Part shown: piece by piece, positions 1 to 13,746 of the stretch
How positions within the stretch are numbered: position 1 is the first letter of the stretch
Layout: every line of letters starts with the position of its first letter
Program-made: the position numbers and the translations under genes
Source of the DNA: Sesbania bispinosa
Taxonomy: Eukaryota; Streptophyta; Magnoliopsida; Fabales; Fabaceae
Assembly: GCA_026901365.1 (NCBI GenBank)
Contig: QLOH01000462.1
Location: 620,001-684,000, forward strand
Reading direction: 5' to 3'
DNA length: 64,000 nucleotides
The notes under the pieces: generated by a model
What the model was told of the DNA's origin: nothing
Databases searched by the model: none
What the model saw: the letters and a program-made list of their open reading frames with translations, nothing else

Positions 1-1096
1 TCATTTTGATTCTATAATGCGTTTGTTGTTAAACATGTCACTTATATGCATCGTATTCAAAAAAAATATTTATGCCGAAGATACTTTGGAAAGTACTGTA
101 GAAGGTAAAGATATATGTAAAAGTCAATGGAATCTGGACATTGGTTCAGCTGCAAATCATCCATCTGATCAGTTTAAGCCACTGAAGTTTGTGCCACGCA
201 TAACTTTTTTTTATCTTTAAAAAAATACTAAGAACACGATACCTTTTCCTCGGCCTCGGGACAGAAAAGGTGGAAATAGTTTTGATAAAATTGACTAAAA
301 AATTAGTTAAAATTTGAAAATTTTGTTGATTTGATTAAAAATATTTAGTAAAATTAGTTTAAAATAGTAAAATGACATATAAGTATATCATTAGTTGTTA
401 AATAATGATGAGTGAAAGTAATTGAGGAGTAAATTTGTAATAAATTTTTAGTCAGTAGCTAATAATTATAGTTTTTTAAAAAAATACCTCAGGTAGCTTT
501 TCAATAAAAGTTAGTATGTAGTTACCCAAAAAAATTATCTTAACAAACACAGCTGAAATAGTTTTAACTACGAATTTCAACTTTCAACTAGCTAAAATGA
601 CTTACTAAACAAACTCACAATTAAACCTTTTTATACTACGTATAATGTTTATATATATATTGAACAAATCCTTTTATACTTTTACTTTTCAATATCCACG
701 GGTAAGTATTCTTTAAATATTATATGGGATTTTAAAATTTAAAAATAATATTAAAAAATATTTATGAAATGAAATACTTAAAATTATAAATAAAATATAA
801 ATTATGTAAATGAAACTTTTTAGATTGGAAGAAAATTATGAAAATAAATTTGTAAATCAAGAAATATCATAATTTGATTTTATTAATTTAATATGATGTA
901 TAATAATTTATATTTCTGAATTTTAAAGTTATAGTTTATGAAAAATTTAACATTAATAATAAAAATTTATGTGATTGATTAAATTTAAATAATGATATTT
1001 AAAATGGAAAATATAAAAATAAATAATAGACATGTTTAGTATAAAGAAATCATAATGCTAGCTACTTAGAGTGTGCTTGATTTATTATAAAATTAT

Positions 1097-1262
1097 AACA
1101 CTATTGGTGGTGTGTTTGGTTCACACTGGATTCACATTTTAAACGTGAATCCAATCAAAATTTTAAACGTGAATCCAATTAAAAGTCATTCTCAGTAATG
1201 TTGAACCAAATCTATATTTAAAACACAATTTTAGAATAAATCAAATCCACACCTAGTATTAT
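1097..1262. repeat. MITE-like element, 'AAACGTGAAT' family
   Basis: The segment begins ggtgtgtttggttcacac, contains two copies of aaacgtgaatccaat, and ends in an imperfect inverted match (aaatccacacc). The same AAACGTGAAT core and gtgtttggtt ends recur at about 5581-5700, 41385-41555, 42868-42980 and 62957-63195, so this looks like one dispersed small non-autonomous element. I could not fix exact ends or a target duplication. Confidence 0.45.
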
Positions 1263-4200
1263 ACGTACCAAGCAGTATAAGTTTGATAAACTCTAGAATG
1301 AAGTGAGACTTGTGATGTTGTCCTAATATTAGCATTGAAGTATCTTTCTCAACATATATACATTGTTATCAAGGTGTGACTTTTTAATTATTATTACACT
1401 TCTTTTATAAAAAAATTATATAAATATTTATAGTTATATGATAACTTTCGGCCTTCACAATCTCGATTAAAGGTATCTATATATCTCATCACACGTACAA
1501 CTATAGTTATAAAAACTAGGGAAAACTACAATTTCCCTTATAATTTAATTTGGGTTTAAAACTTAAAATCATGCAAACTATCTATCACTAAATTAACTTT
1601 TAAAAAGTGTGATATGATTATATTCTCCTGTCTTTCTTCCACATATATATAATCTAACAGAGAAAATTAAAGCATATATATATGCATGCTAGATAGCTCC
1701 GGTTAGGTTTGCAGTTTTACTGTTTTAGCTAGGTAAGTGATCCAGCTAATCGTATGATTTAATTTATTCTTCCTGATCATGCACAATATATGCATCTCTT
1801 GACATGACATTTGTGAATTATATATGAGGGCATTTTAGGAGAACATTAATGTTGAAATGTATTAGCGCGTTGCATACACCATCCGCAAAATTGTAGTATA
1901 ATTAAATCAAGTTATTTGGTGTTTGTAATGATATATACAGTTTTTCTAACAATACAATATTACACATCATACTAAATTAAAAGTGTAAATATTTTATTGA
2001 AGAATGTAACATTTAATATTATCAATGCGCGCATTAAATATATTGCGATAGTTATATTTTTTAATAAAACCTTTTTACTATGAGATTTATTATACTGTGC
2101 AATATTGCATATATATACAATTTAAAAAAACGATATAATAAATACATATATATATTCTCTAATTAAAACTTAAATCAAGTTCTTTTGGTGTTTGTAATGA
2201 TACATTCTCTAATTAAATTATAACATGTAATATTTTTTTTACCGTCTCATTATTGAAAAACAGTGCGACGAGCAGATGGAGAAGTTTGTCTAAGTTTTAT
2301 ATATATCCAAGATTCCGTTAAGGTAACAAACACATTAATATGCTTAAAGTTCTCTTCTATTATATATACTCATTAAAAGGGAATTAATCTTATCTAACAC
2401 GGGGTGAGAGAATCAATTACTCTACCTATACAGACAGACAAGACAGAGAATCATAACTCTTGTACAGAAATAAGATGAGTGATATACATTTTACGAAATA
2501 TAATGGACAGAAATAATTTAAAATCAATTACGTGAAACCATAATTTTATATTGTAGCAACTGAAACCAAACAAATTAATAGTGTCCGGTGCATTAATTTT
2601 TTAGGTTGTTGGCTTTTGGTCTCTAGTGTTATTCTTCTAAAATGAAGGTGATCCTAGATTTCTTGGTACTCCAGTTGATCGATGTTGAGGAGGATGGTTG
2701 GTGTGTACCTAAAAGCACTCGTTCTAGAAGTCAGTGTTGGTATTTTTGGTGAAAGGTTTTCAAGTAAAATCTATATACCATTGTTCATGTTATGTAATGT
2801 TTATAGAACTTTATGATCTGCATGGGCACGAATGCATAAGTTAATTAATGGATTATTTATTATTATAAGTTATCCCAGATGTCTGTTACAGTATGCGGAG
2901 TATTATCTATCATTTTGTACATAGGTTGACTCACCCTTGTGCTTCAATCATTTCATTTTTACTTTGCTGATATAAAAAAATGGATACGTACGTATAATAT
3001 TCATTCTAAAGTCTTTGTTTCTATTTATATTTTACTCATGTCACTTAAAAAATTTTCAGATAATGTAAAATTAACCAATTTAAGCCTTAAATTGAAATTT
3101 CTTATAATTTACAGAACTTCACATAAATAAAAAAAATTAGTTACAAATATCAATAAATATTAATTCATTATTAGATAATATACTTATGAAAGTTTGAATA
3201 TAATAGAAATTAAACTTCATTTTTTGACACACAGGATAAAGCAAAGCAAACATAAAAAAAAAATTTTAAAAAATTAACAAATAAGAAAAACCATATTGAT
3301 AGAAGAAATTGGACTATATATCCAAACATCATTATTAACTTTAAACTCATGTGGAACTGAAAATTTTAAGGCTTTATTATTCTTTTATGGGATATTTTTA
3401 ATGCATATATTGGAGACTGGTTTAATAGATTGATGTAGCTAGGTAGAAGGAAGAAGAGATCTATTGTTATAAATTTCAAAATGTTGTATTTGGTTTGATA
3501 GATGTAGTCCTCTTGTACTCATTAATGTAGTATTTATTTATTTTTTGCTAATAAAATAAACTGAAAGAAAAAGGCCTAGCACTAAACGAAAATAAAATAC
3601 GATGATTAGCTTGCTTAATTGCCTGCTTCGGTGGCTAGTAGTGACCAGTTCCTCTAAGATAGAGCTAGCTAGTGCTTTGCTTTGCTTTATTTTTGACAAA
3701 CAATTGACACATATATATCTAGCAAAATTAAAAAGTAATTAATATTAAAAAACAAGTATTTATTTGCTCGTAATAGCCATCCATGAGAATTGCACTATGA
3801 TGTATACTAGTATATATTCTATGGACATTGCTTTTCCGATCGAGTTTGCAGAAATCTATGGATGTGTCATTCTTGCACCTACAATTTTAAGATCTCTGCA
3901 ATACACATCTATATATAATTTATGTTATTTTATCATTTTTAATAAAAATATTTGTTTCTATATTTAAAATTAGTTTTTTATAAAATATATTTAAATTTAT
4001 CATGCCTTTTAAATATATAAATTTGTATTGAAAAAAATGAAAATAACATACACTTTGTCTTAGCAAATTAATGTTATTGAAGTAATTAAAGGGGAAAACT
4101 CAATATAGAACATGACATGTCGTTAGTGTGTTGCGTTGACATTCTCTTAATTCTAGTATAGGCATTCAGAACGTGCTATCGCATATCGATCACTTTGAGA

Positions 4201-5580
4201 TTGTGACTCTTCCCATGACGAATATTAAGTTATCCATGGAAACCTCCACATATTACATATTTTCTAAAAAAAATCATTACTTTCCTGAGTTTAGAATGAA
4301 TTTTATGAATCCTCATTTTTTTTTTTTTTGTATTTGTAGTGAATTCTATGAACTCTAATCTGATCAAATATATGAACACTTCTATGATGCAACAAAATGA
4401 AAATTGGTCCACTGGTTTTAGCTTAGAAATAGATACCGAATAGCTAGAAATAACTGTGGGTTTTCAAGTTGAATTTTTTAAACTTCGTATTATTATATAG
4501 ATGATCACTTCAAACTTTAAATTTGATTCTTTAAAATAAATTAATGAATTAAACACATATACATATACCATCTTAATGTTTTTTGGCAAACCAAACATTA
4601 CTTGAGTTTAAGTCATTGGGATTAAACTAGGGGTGAGGGGTTAAAAATTTTTGTATAATTTTAAACTTCATTGTTATCATTGTACGTTTTTTTTTATTTC
4701 TTTTAAAAAGCCTTAAGTGTGAGTAATTGCCTTGACTCAACTCATTTTATAATTAATACATGCATAAACATAAGAGTAATGCTACTTGCACATGTTGTAT
4801 ATTATATAACATAGAGAAAAAGTATGAGAGAAATGTGAGATGTGATATATAATGTGGTGGAAAGGGATAGAGAGAAAATTGTGTTGTATGAGTTATTGTA
4901 TGTTTTTTGTTGTATGAATTTTATATCTTTAAACAAAACGACTTTTAAAACTCAATCCGAAATTCAAGCAAACGAGTTGAAAATGATAATCATAACATTT
5001 CGTATAGTGGAATAATATCGTTGGTTGTTTTTATTTAATTTATTCCTCCATTTCTATTAATTTCACTCTTTCTATATAGCGACATAAAGATAAGTCGTAT
5101 CATCATAAAAGATGGAAAATAAAGGCAAACCCAGACATGAAGAACCGAATAATTAAGTAAATAAGATATGACCCTAGCTAGATTCGTTTCATCTAATTCA
5201 GATAGCTAGCTAGCTAGGAAGGACCAACCACATTCATCTATAAATATGAACAAAATTTTATTTATTTCTTCATTATAATATGACATATAATTTGAGATTA
5301 ATTGTCTAAAGAAACTCTTCATGTTCCCTCAAAGGCTTCCAGTATTCAGCCATATATAATGTATGATGAATGCTGGAAGTCTTTGGAGGAACTTGATAGC
5401 TTACTTCAAGATGAGTATGATAAAATATTCAACACCGTTCAATCAAAATTTCCCCATTCAACTCTTAGAAGATCATCCTCTTCTCGTGTATAATTATGGA
5501 ATGAATGGTAAGGAGCTTAATATTAAAGCAAGAAACCAAAGGCTTCAAAGCCAACGGTAACTATATATGTCTTGATTAGT

Positions 5581-5700
5581 GTATATTTGGTTTATCCCAA
5601 AACCACGTTTTAAATGTATATCTAGACAAATGTTACTGAGAGTAACTTCTACCCGAATTCACGTTTAAAACGTGATCCGACCTAAACTAAACACACCATT
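5581..5700. repeat. MITE-like palindromic element
   Basis: The ends are imperfect inverted repeats: the left arm reads gtgtatatttggttta and the right arm ends taaactaaacacacc. The interior has aaccacgttttaaa on one side and tttaaaacgtgatcc on the other, so the whole unit can fold on itself. It belongs to the same family as the element near 1100. There is no coding content. Confidence 0.5.
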
Positions 5701-7194
5701 AGTCTTATATAGGTGGCACTTAGTCTAGGAATGTTTTAACATTCATAAGAAAGTGACATGGAAATAAAAATTTTCCACATTTAATAAAAGCCAAAGATAT
5801 TTCTTAGTCATAAGAGTTTTCTGTGGGAATTAATGTGAATTTGTGAAAAGTTAAAAAACTTACTTCCACCTATAAGTTAAAACCTTTATTTTCGCCTTCA
5901 TAGGTAGGAATAAAACTTTCCTAAAGGAATGATAAAATTATAGGTTGTAAATTTATTAAATTAATTATCCTTATTTATTTTCAAGAGTTAAATATGTTTT
6001 TAATTCCTAAAATATAGTCAAAATTTAATTTTATTTCCTATAATTCAAAATCAGCGGTCTTAATCCTTTAAAAATTAAAAATACACCAATTAAATCATTG
6101 CACAGATTTCCTACTGATTTTCTACTAATTTGTTATGAATTTTTATCGATAAATGGGCTATTTTTACTTTTCTAAGGATCAACTACACGGGTTTTGAATT
6201 ATAGAGACTAAAAAACCAAATCTAATTTAACCCTATTTTTAATTCAATAAACTCTCATGACTTGTTTTACCTTTGGCAACTCAACCTTTCATTTTGCCTC
6301 TATTGTTTGGTGCATTCTAGCTAGCTAGGGTAATCAACTGTATTTCACTAAGTATAAATCTACATGAATAATTCAATCCATGAACAAGTTTCCTATACAA
6401 AAGCAATCATATACGAAGCAACCCAAAATAGCTAGGCTGCAAAGAATGAAGCCATGGGAGCCACATGGAGAGAAAAAAATCTAGAAGAAAAAATCAGTAT
6501 ACAAAGTAACAAAATAGAAAGAGTCAACCTCTTAGCAGCTAGCACCAAACAGATTCGATGCAAATTTATCAACCTGTGAACACAAAGCACAGGATATATA
6601 TATTAAGAATGCATGGCATTTATATATCATATATATGATTTAAACAGGAGAAAATACAAGTTTTCACTTTTCAGACAACAATTGCCAATGCCCTGACAGA
6701 CATTCTTCTAAAAGTTTTTACACTGAATGGTTCTCCATGGTCAATCAAGTTTCAAGTCATGTTCAACCAAATTGGTTCCAGAATTCAACCTTGATTGTCC
6801 CCAATCATCTGAATAAATTTTCAATATAAACCATAAAGCAATATTGAAAAACCATCACTGCCTTAAAAAAAGTAGTAGTTCTTTGACTTTCTTATACTTC
6901 CTAACAGATCCATACTAACAAACCCTGAAGTCATTTTTCAACTAGTTTTCAAATAAAATATATCATTTTCAAAAAAACTTGGAAGTTTTGATATATCTTG
7001 GGCAGATGAATGAAATTACAAAAAGACTTCCAATCATAAGTGATGATAGAATACCTTTTGTCAGTCAACAGTGGATCTGATTAATTTTTCATGTTCAATT
7101 AAATTTGGGAGGAACAGATCCAACTGATCAGTTAATTCCTTGAGATATTGAAACATGAATAAATATATTTTGTAATAGAAGTTCTGTATTTACC

Positions 7195-10100
7195 TCAAGA
7201 TAATATGACTAGTCCAAGGTACAAAGATCCGCAAAGAAATACAAATGATATCATCCCCCTGAAAGTGTGGAATGCATTGCAGAAAGCAATATTAATGATG
7301 AGTAATTAAAAAAAATTGTACATAAATTCAGTTTATTCCCCAAGTGATAAAGCATATAGCAATCTTGCCAATTGCCATCTAGCTGCTCATTCATTCATGT
7401 ACTTCTTCAATTATTTAACCATTTCAATTATTAATTTTTTAAAGCTTGAAGAAATTTACAAGTTTCCCTTCAAATCTATCATAAACTAAGCAACAGGGTG
7501 GCAAAATGAAAACAAATTAGAGCATAATTTGTAACAAAAACATTCCAAATTTATTTAACCATTTCAATTATTAATTTTTTAAAGCTTGAAGAAATTTACA
7601 AGTTTCCCTTCAAATCTATCATAAACTAAGCAACAGGGTGGCAAAATGAAAACAAATTAGAGCATAATTTGTAACAAAAACATTCCAAATTTCAATCCTA
7701 GAAAACCAGTAATTTATAGTCTACAAAGAATCTTCTTTGAATTCAAATGTGTTTCCATATAGCATAACTCACCAAATAACTCCCCATCCAAAACCATTAC
7801 AGGGGCATGGACAAACTTCTGCAAACTTCTCAGCATCACTTGTGTGGACTCTTCTAGATATTAAATCATCATAGATATCTACACCATACAATTTCAATCA
7901 TATGATATAAGTGATATCAGGAGCATTTTTTTATCCAAAGTGAAAATAAACCATATAGAAGGTGTTTTGAAAGTATACCATATACTGAAAACAGGCTGTT
8001 CATCACACCTGAAAACCAAATCATAATCAGTTTCCCACACATTTCACAAGAATGACACAACTATCCACCTGAAACAAATTCAAATTATTTATAGGAAATG
8101 AATAAAGAGGACAAGAACATACCAATGAAGAGAATGACATAGCGAAGGATATGGACTGTCGTTTTCTCTTGCAGAAGCCAAATTACAGCAATAAAAACAA
8201 TAAATCCTGATATTCATTGATCAAGAGAAATAATGTGAGATATCTTGTCAATATCTTCTTTCTCTTTTCTCCTTTTTTATTTGAGAAACTTATCAAATCA
8301 CTCACCAATACAGAGTCCTCGGAGTGTCCACTTTTTGGACAAAAGTATGTTGCAAGACACAGCAAAAGGGAGAAAAATCAGGACACAAATAGCTTCGATA
8401 GATTTGTAAAAATATATGCAACTCTACAATTATAAGCATCTTACATTTTTAGCAACAAAGAGCACAACAATCAGGGCAACAATAAAGCAACCAGCAGCAA
8501 TTCTTGCAGTGAGAATATTTGTGGAAGCAAGTATCAAAGCCATTCCCCAAAATGATGAACCAAGATCTAGGGGAAAAACCAATCAGAAAAATGGTAAATG
8601 CAACTGAAAAGTCATCTTATCAAATTAAAATCATATGCATAAAAGGGTTTAAGTGTTAGTGTGTGTGTACCCAAGGTTTAGAATATCAACATATATTTAC
8701 ATATCATTATTTGCAGGCACTTTGCATGTATGCAATTTCACATCAAAACCGTAGATGTGTGGTGCTGTTAGGTTCATAAGATTGCTATGCATAAGACCAT
8801 GATTGGCTTATTCTAATTTAACTTCAGAAGATTTACCCAATTGCATAGTCCATACCTGGTTTATATTTATAATATATCATATAATTAACAACACTATGTG
8901 GCATGAAAGTAACAATTAATGTTTTTGCTGAAAATCATGGGAGAAAAGTGCATTACATCCAGCAGGCAAGATCACCCAGTATATGCCACCACGTGTCTGT
9001 GTTGACCCACCCTCATTTGCATGAACCTGGATTCCCTCCACCTATTGGCATCAGACAACCAATAATTCACCATTCAGAAGACAGAAATAAGTACAAAGAA
9101 GCTTACAGCATAATCAAACTTTTAAAATTTTTAAGTTTTAATATAATAAAGGCCACAGTAATCCTGCCAGCAGTAGAACATGCATAATGCTAATTCATGG
9201 TTGAATGTATTAGTTACAATATGGTATAAAACTTCAATTCATTGAAACATGCAACAGAACTGATGCATTCAGGATTCAGAAGAATTGACTTTATATGAGT
9301 AAGCTATTCAAATTTCAAACATCTTAACTTACAACAATTGAAATGACAAAATGTCTCCTTAAAAACCTTAAATCTAATGATTCCATAATTTATAAGCTAA
9401 AACAGCAAAATTGCAAGTGCTATCATATCCACAAAATAACTGAAATAACAGAGATTAAAACAAATCTCCCTGCATGTTTGCATGCCATGGTTCCAAAGGA
9501 TAGAAAGGCAAATCAAGCTAAAAGAACTAGAAGCATTAACTTCTTGTTATGGAATGCAAATGGGTTTCTTTTTTGTGTTTCCCCCCTTGAATTTGTTCAT
9601 AAAATTCATTATGATTTCAAGGATGCCCATCTGACCCTGGTTGTCAAATGAAAACTTCCATAAGCTTCATATCGAGCATCATTTTCTAAGTGAAAACGAT
9701 TAAAATTACTTCTAGAACCTCTGCCTTTCAAAACAAAAATTATGTCTAGCTCCTTCTCAACACAAACACAACTACTACTATTATTTTAATGCTTCTATTA
9801 TATCCATAAACATGTCACACTAAGAGCATTAAAGTGAAACACTAGGACCCTCCTTGATAAAGCAGCTCATTTGGTGAACTAAATTTACCTACCATCTTAA
9901 TTAATCTGGTTCCCTGATAATAATTTTTAGTTGGTGAAATAGAAAATCTCCTGTGTATGAATTGGCAACAAAATAGAATAGATCAATGATGAACTTTTAA
10001 AGCTATCTCCATTCAAATTCAGTTGCTAGTAGCTACATATTTGATGATATATAACAACAATAAGAGCCATTATTGGCCCCAGACATTGTTGGATTTCTTG

Positions 10101-11211
10101 CAATATGATATTGGATACCATAACATATATCTGTATTTTCATGTTATTCAGGGCACAGAATACAAGCTAAAACTTGTTGACACAGTGTAGAGGAAACAAA
10201 TTCTGCAAAAGTTGTCTACTTGTATCAACAAAGAGTATTAATTAAGCTTCTACATTTACAGTTTTACCTGGCCACAAGTGAGCTTGCAAGCAATTGCATG
10301 ACTGGCTTCATGCAGAAACACAGTGATGAGCTTAAAAGGTGTGAGTAGAAAAGTCCTCCATAGCTATAACCACCACAACAAAGCATTTGCATAAGAAGAT
10401 CAGTTGTACAGCCACTGAGACCAACATAAATATCTAAATGACAATGGACCCAAAAAAAAATCTACATGACTTAAATGTCTATGTTTACTAAATCTAGCTG
10501 CAAACTTCTCTGTTTTAACCAATAACAATTCATATATGATGTAGCATATAAATGTATAATATATGATAACAAACTAAGGACTTTTTTTAGAAAGTCCATT
10601 GTTAAATGTCAAGTCAACCCAAGTTGTTCAGCTTACATAACCAAGTAGTATTTCTTCCTATTAGCTCATCCCAGTAAAGATACCTAACTTTGAACCAGTC
10701 TCATGCCCCAACCAATTTTAAAAAACTACAGTTTACATCCCCATTCCTCATTTACCAATATGTGAAAGCAAATATTATCTCACAGTATCTCTTTCCTGCT
10801 ATTATGCAGGATTGTAATTTGTATACGTTTTCATGCTCCCAATTTATAATCTTCATTGAAATCAAATAAAGCAAATCATAAAGTTGCATTATAATAGCGC
10901 AATTACCAACAAAGTATGATCATTTATTATAAATTACTTATCATCCAAAGCCTCTGAACTATATGGATGTTCATTTGAATTTAGAAGAAACAATCAAGTA
11001 TAATCCTAATTCCTCAAGTGGGTGTCTCTTCCTTTTTGAGAACAAGAAAGAAAAGTGGGTTTGTGGGTGAATCTACTTGAATGTCCAAAAAGAGAAAGAG
11101 GGAAAGAAAGAGAATTGGTACCACGAGGATTACAACTGTGAAGGCAGCAACACAAGCAATGAAGACCTTCTGGTCGTGATCACAACAATTCTTAAGCCCC
11201 CAGTTTGCCAT
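7195..11211 (-). CDS. Peptidase M50B-like membrane protein (9 exons)
   Basis: Coding exons on the minus strand are 11211-11122, 10363-10268, 9041-8957, 8566-8445, 8330-8306, 8206-8123, 8008-7979, 7878-7773 and 7258-7195. They total 702 nt for 233 residues, and every intron has GT..AG borders with consistent phase. The protein starts MANWGLKNCCDH. It has a membrane segment at about residues 13-32, then the zinc-protease motif HEASH at 48-52, followed by VEGIQVHANEGG at 63-74. At least four more hydrophobic stretches follow (for example GYLGSSFWGMALILAST and GFIVFIAVIWLL), with a Cys-rich VCPCPCNG loop near the C terminus. This matches plant proteins annotated as peptidase M50B-like, and the length is normal. 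Family membership is strong. Activity is inferred only from HExxH, and I did not see an obvious third zinc ligand. The start is the first ATG of exon 1. Exon 5 (25 nt) and exon 7 (30 nt) are very small. Confidence 0.9.
7411..7690. repeat. Perfect 140-bp tandem duplication in last intron of M50B-like gene
   Basis: Two adjacent 140-bp units (7411-7550 and 7551-7690) both start ttatttaaccatttcaatta and end cattccaaat, and I see no difference between them. The duplication lies wholly inside the intron between exons 8 and 9, so the protein is unaffected. Identity of the units suggests a recent event or an assembly artefact. Confidence 0.92.
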
Positions 11212-13746
11212 TGCTGCTGTGCTTAAACGGAAAAGATGAAAGGATTCAACTTTGAAGGAGCGTGATTCGAATTTTTTTGATTAAAGGGAAGCGTTTTGGT
11301 GGGTGAGATAGGTGAGAGAGAAAGAAAATTTATTTACTTTTATAAATAAACAAAGTATAAGAAAAAAAACAAAATACAATTAAGTAGTTGCTTTGCTGCT
11401 ACAGAATGACTTGGCTCCGTGTCTAACGCGGAAAGTCAATGAACCAATCAACATGTTTTTCAGTTTAGGTGTGAATGAATTGTTACAATATATACAAGGT
11501 ACCCAGATTTCAGATTTTTGTTAAATTTGAATTGTGCAACGTTTATCACTTTCCAACGTTGGTACAAGACCACTTCAGATCAGAATGTTGTCATCATTCT
11601 CTTCACAAGTTTTTGAATCCTACTAAAAAAACAAAAAAAAAACAAAGACATTTTACTTATATATTTTTTATTTTAAAAAAGAAAAAAGAAAATTAAAATA
11701 ATATTAATGTGTAAGTGTTCAATCAAGGGTCCTACTAAGGGCACTCTTTAAAGATCCATCGGCTTTTATTAGAAATCAAGATTGTATCTGTAACATTAAA
11801 AACTACACACTTCAATAAAAAAAATTTATGTTTGATTCCTTAACTAGTACCATTAGGACACTAGTTAGCATTTTCCTTCAATTAATTCAACATTAAATAC
11901 TAAAGGTATATGTAATAATTTCTTATGCTTTAATAAATATAGAATTTATAAGTAAGTTGTGAAATATTTATTTGTCATTGATGTTGTATTTTTTTATTAT
12001 CAAATTTTTGTAATGGAAAATTTTTCAAGAAAATGCTAGTGAAGACACTGGTTGACAAGCTAAACAAAGAAAGTTTTTATTAACATTGAATGTTATAAAC
12101 ATTATAAATATCCTGATTTTTAATAAAAATATTATATTTAATAACTTTTTAATTAATATTCTTAAGACGCTTATTATCTACAAAATTCACATAAAATGAT
12201 TTGTGGTAACCGGTAGGAAAGAAAATGAAAAAAAAAAAAAAAGATTGCGATGAGCATTGTGAGAATATCATTTTATGTATAAATAACCTTACTCTTTTTT
12301 TATGAATATTTTAAGATTAGTAATAAAAAAGTTGCTGGTTATCAATTATATTTAATTAACTTAAAAATATTTATTGTGAAATTAACATCCCATATATGTT
12401 TGAGATATAATGGTTACAATACTTTTTCTCCCAGTAGTGGGGAGGTCCTAAGGCCGAAAGGAAAAAAAAAAAATACATGAGATCTCTCTTATTAAAATTA
12501 ACTCCTATAAATTCCTGCCATAATAGATGAACACTGCCAAGTGGGGGAGTTAGATCAATACTTTCTCGACACAATTCAAACAAAAACACACATAATAAAA
12601 AATAATTAATATATTAATTTTCAAAAAATTACTCTATAAAATTATGAGTTTATCTTTATTTAAAATTAAATTTCACTGTCATGATAATTGTATCACTTTA
12701 AAACTTTTAATGGTTAACAAAGACAAATAAAAAAACAATAAATATTTCTAAATTTGTATACTTTATCTTATAAATAATATCATAAAAAACTTTAAAGGTT
12801 GCCTTGTAAATATAGGACCGGAAATAATTTTTGTTATGTGTAAATAGTTTCTAAACTTTTGCATTATCATGTACGAATTAAAAAAGATTTATCTGTCATT
12901 TGATAATTGATTTCTTGCATTCGTGTTCTCTTGGTATAGACTTAGTCACTATTCGAGATCTTTGTCTATGTCTTAAAGTGACTGGGTCTACAACTTTATG
13001 GTTGGCTTTTTCATATGCAATTTACTTGCTTCAATGTAAAACTTTTAAGCACGTTGAGTTTGCATTGCGTCAATGTATTTCATTGCATGGTCTCTTTCAC
13101 TGTGCCATGTGTAATTAAATTGTTTGATAAAGATTGAATTGCATAACTTTGAACAAATTTTGCAAACTTAGTTCTAGAACTAGAATATGCACCATTTGAA
13201 GATGACTTAACATAGGAGCAGAGGGAACATATGATGATATTGACAATGATGTTCTGTTTAATCATTTTGAGATATATGTTTCAATCTCCATCAGTAAAAA
13301 ACAAAAGAACCAAAAAACAGCTGTGGTTTGCTGTGTTATAAACATTAAGGAACCTGTCAATCCAAAATGGGGATTCAATTTGCACTAGCATACTCCCTCT
13401 GAGTAACACATGGCTGGTATAAGATCAAGTGCTCTTGCACAACACCCCCAATAAAACTAAACAAGCAAAAAACATGATGATCATTGAACCTATGCATGAA
13501 CCTGCCTCAGCCTCATATACACAAAGGAAAGGAACAACAAAAGGGTGATTATGGGCTAGTTTGGATAAATTTATGTAGAAGTACTTTTAGGTGAAAAAAA
13601 TAGAATGAACAAGGAGTTAAAATGAATTCAACTAACTCATTATGACTTTTCTGTTTAATTTATTTTACCTTCTTGATTCATTGTATTTTCTTCTTCTGAA
13701 AGTTCTTTTATAAAAGTTTATCCAAACTGGCCCATACTTGTAGAGC
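11212..13746. other. Intergenic region: 5' flank of M50B-like gene and downstream flank of U11/U12-35K
   Basis: The first ~250 bases left of this interval are probably the leader and promoter of the minus-strand M50B-like gene. They include a purine-rich gagagagaaagaaaat stretch near 11310. The rest is AT-rich with poly(A) and poly(T) runs. The short open frames here lack homology I can recognise. The last ~180 bases before the U11/U12-35K stop codon probably include its 3' UTR. Confidence 0.5.

Larger units (their letters stand above)
1..7194. other. AT-rich intergenic region, no supported gene
   Basis: I see no gene in this stretch. Its open frames are short, mostly lack an ATG and have low-complexity composition. 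It holds poly(A/T) runs, AT dinucleotide tracts and MITE-like palindromes listed separately. A TATA-like tataaata near 5240 precedes a short frame around 5359-5493 (from the first in-frame ATG, about 44 codons, reading MYDECWKSLEELDSL...). I could not link that frame to a family and do not call it a gene. Confidence 0.6.

Noticed and set aside
5302..5560. Two overlapping short frames (about 63 and 65 codons) after a TATA-like site
   Set aside because: The first has no ATG at its start, and neither shows a domain or a conserved pattern I can name. The evidence is too weak for a gene call.
8903..9651. Plus-strand frames of 94 and 102 codons in the M50B-like gene region
   Set aside because: They lie opposite an exon and in an intron of a well-supported minus-strand gene and have no recognisable domain.
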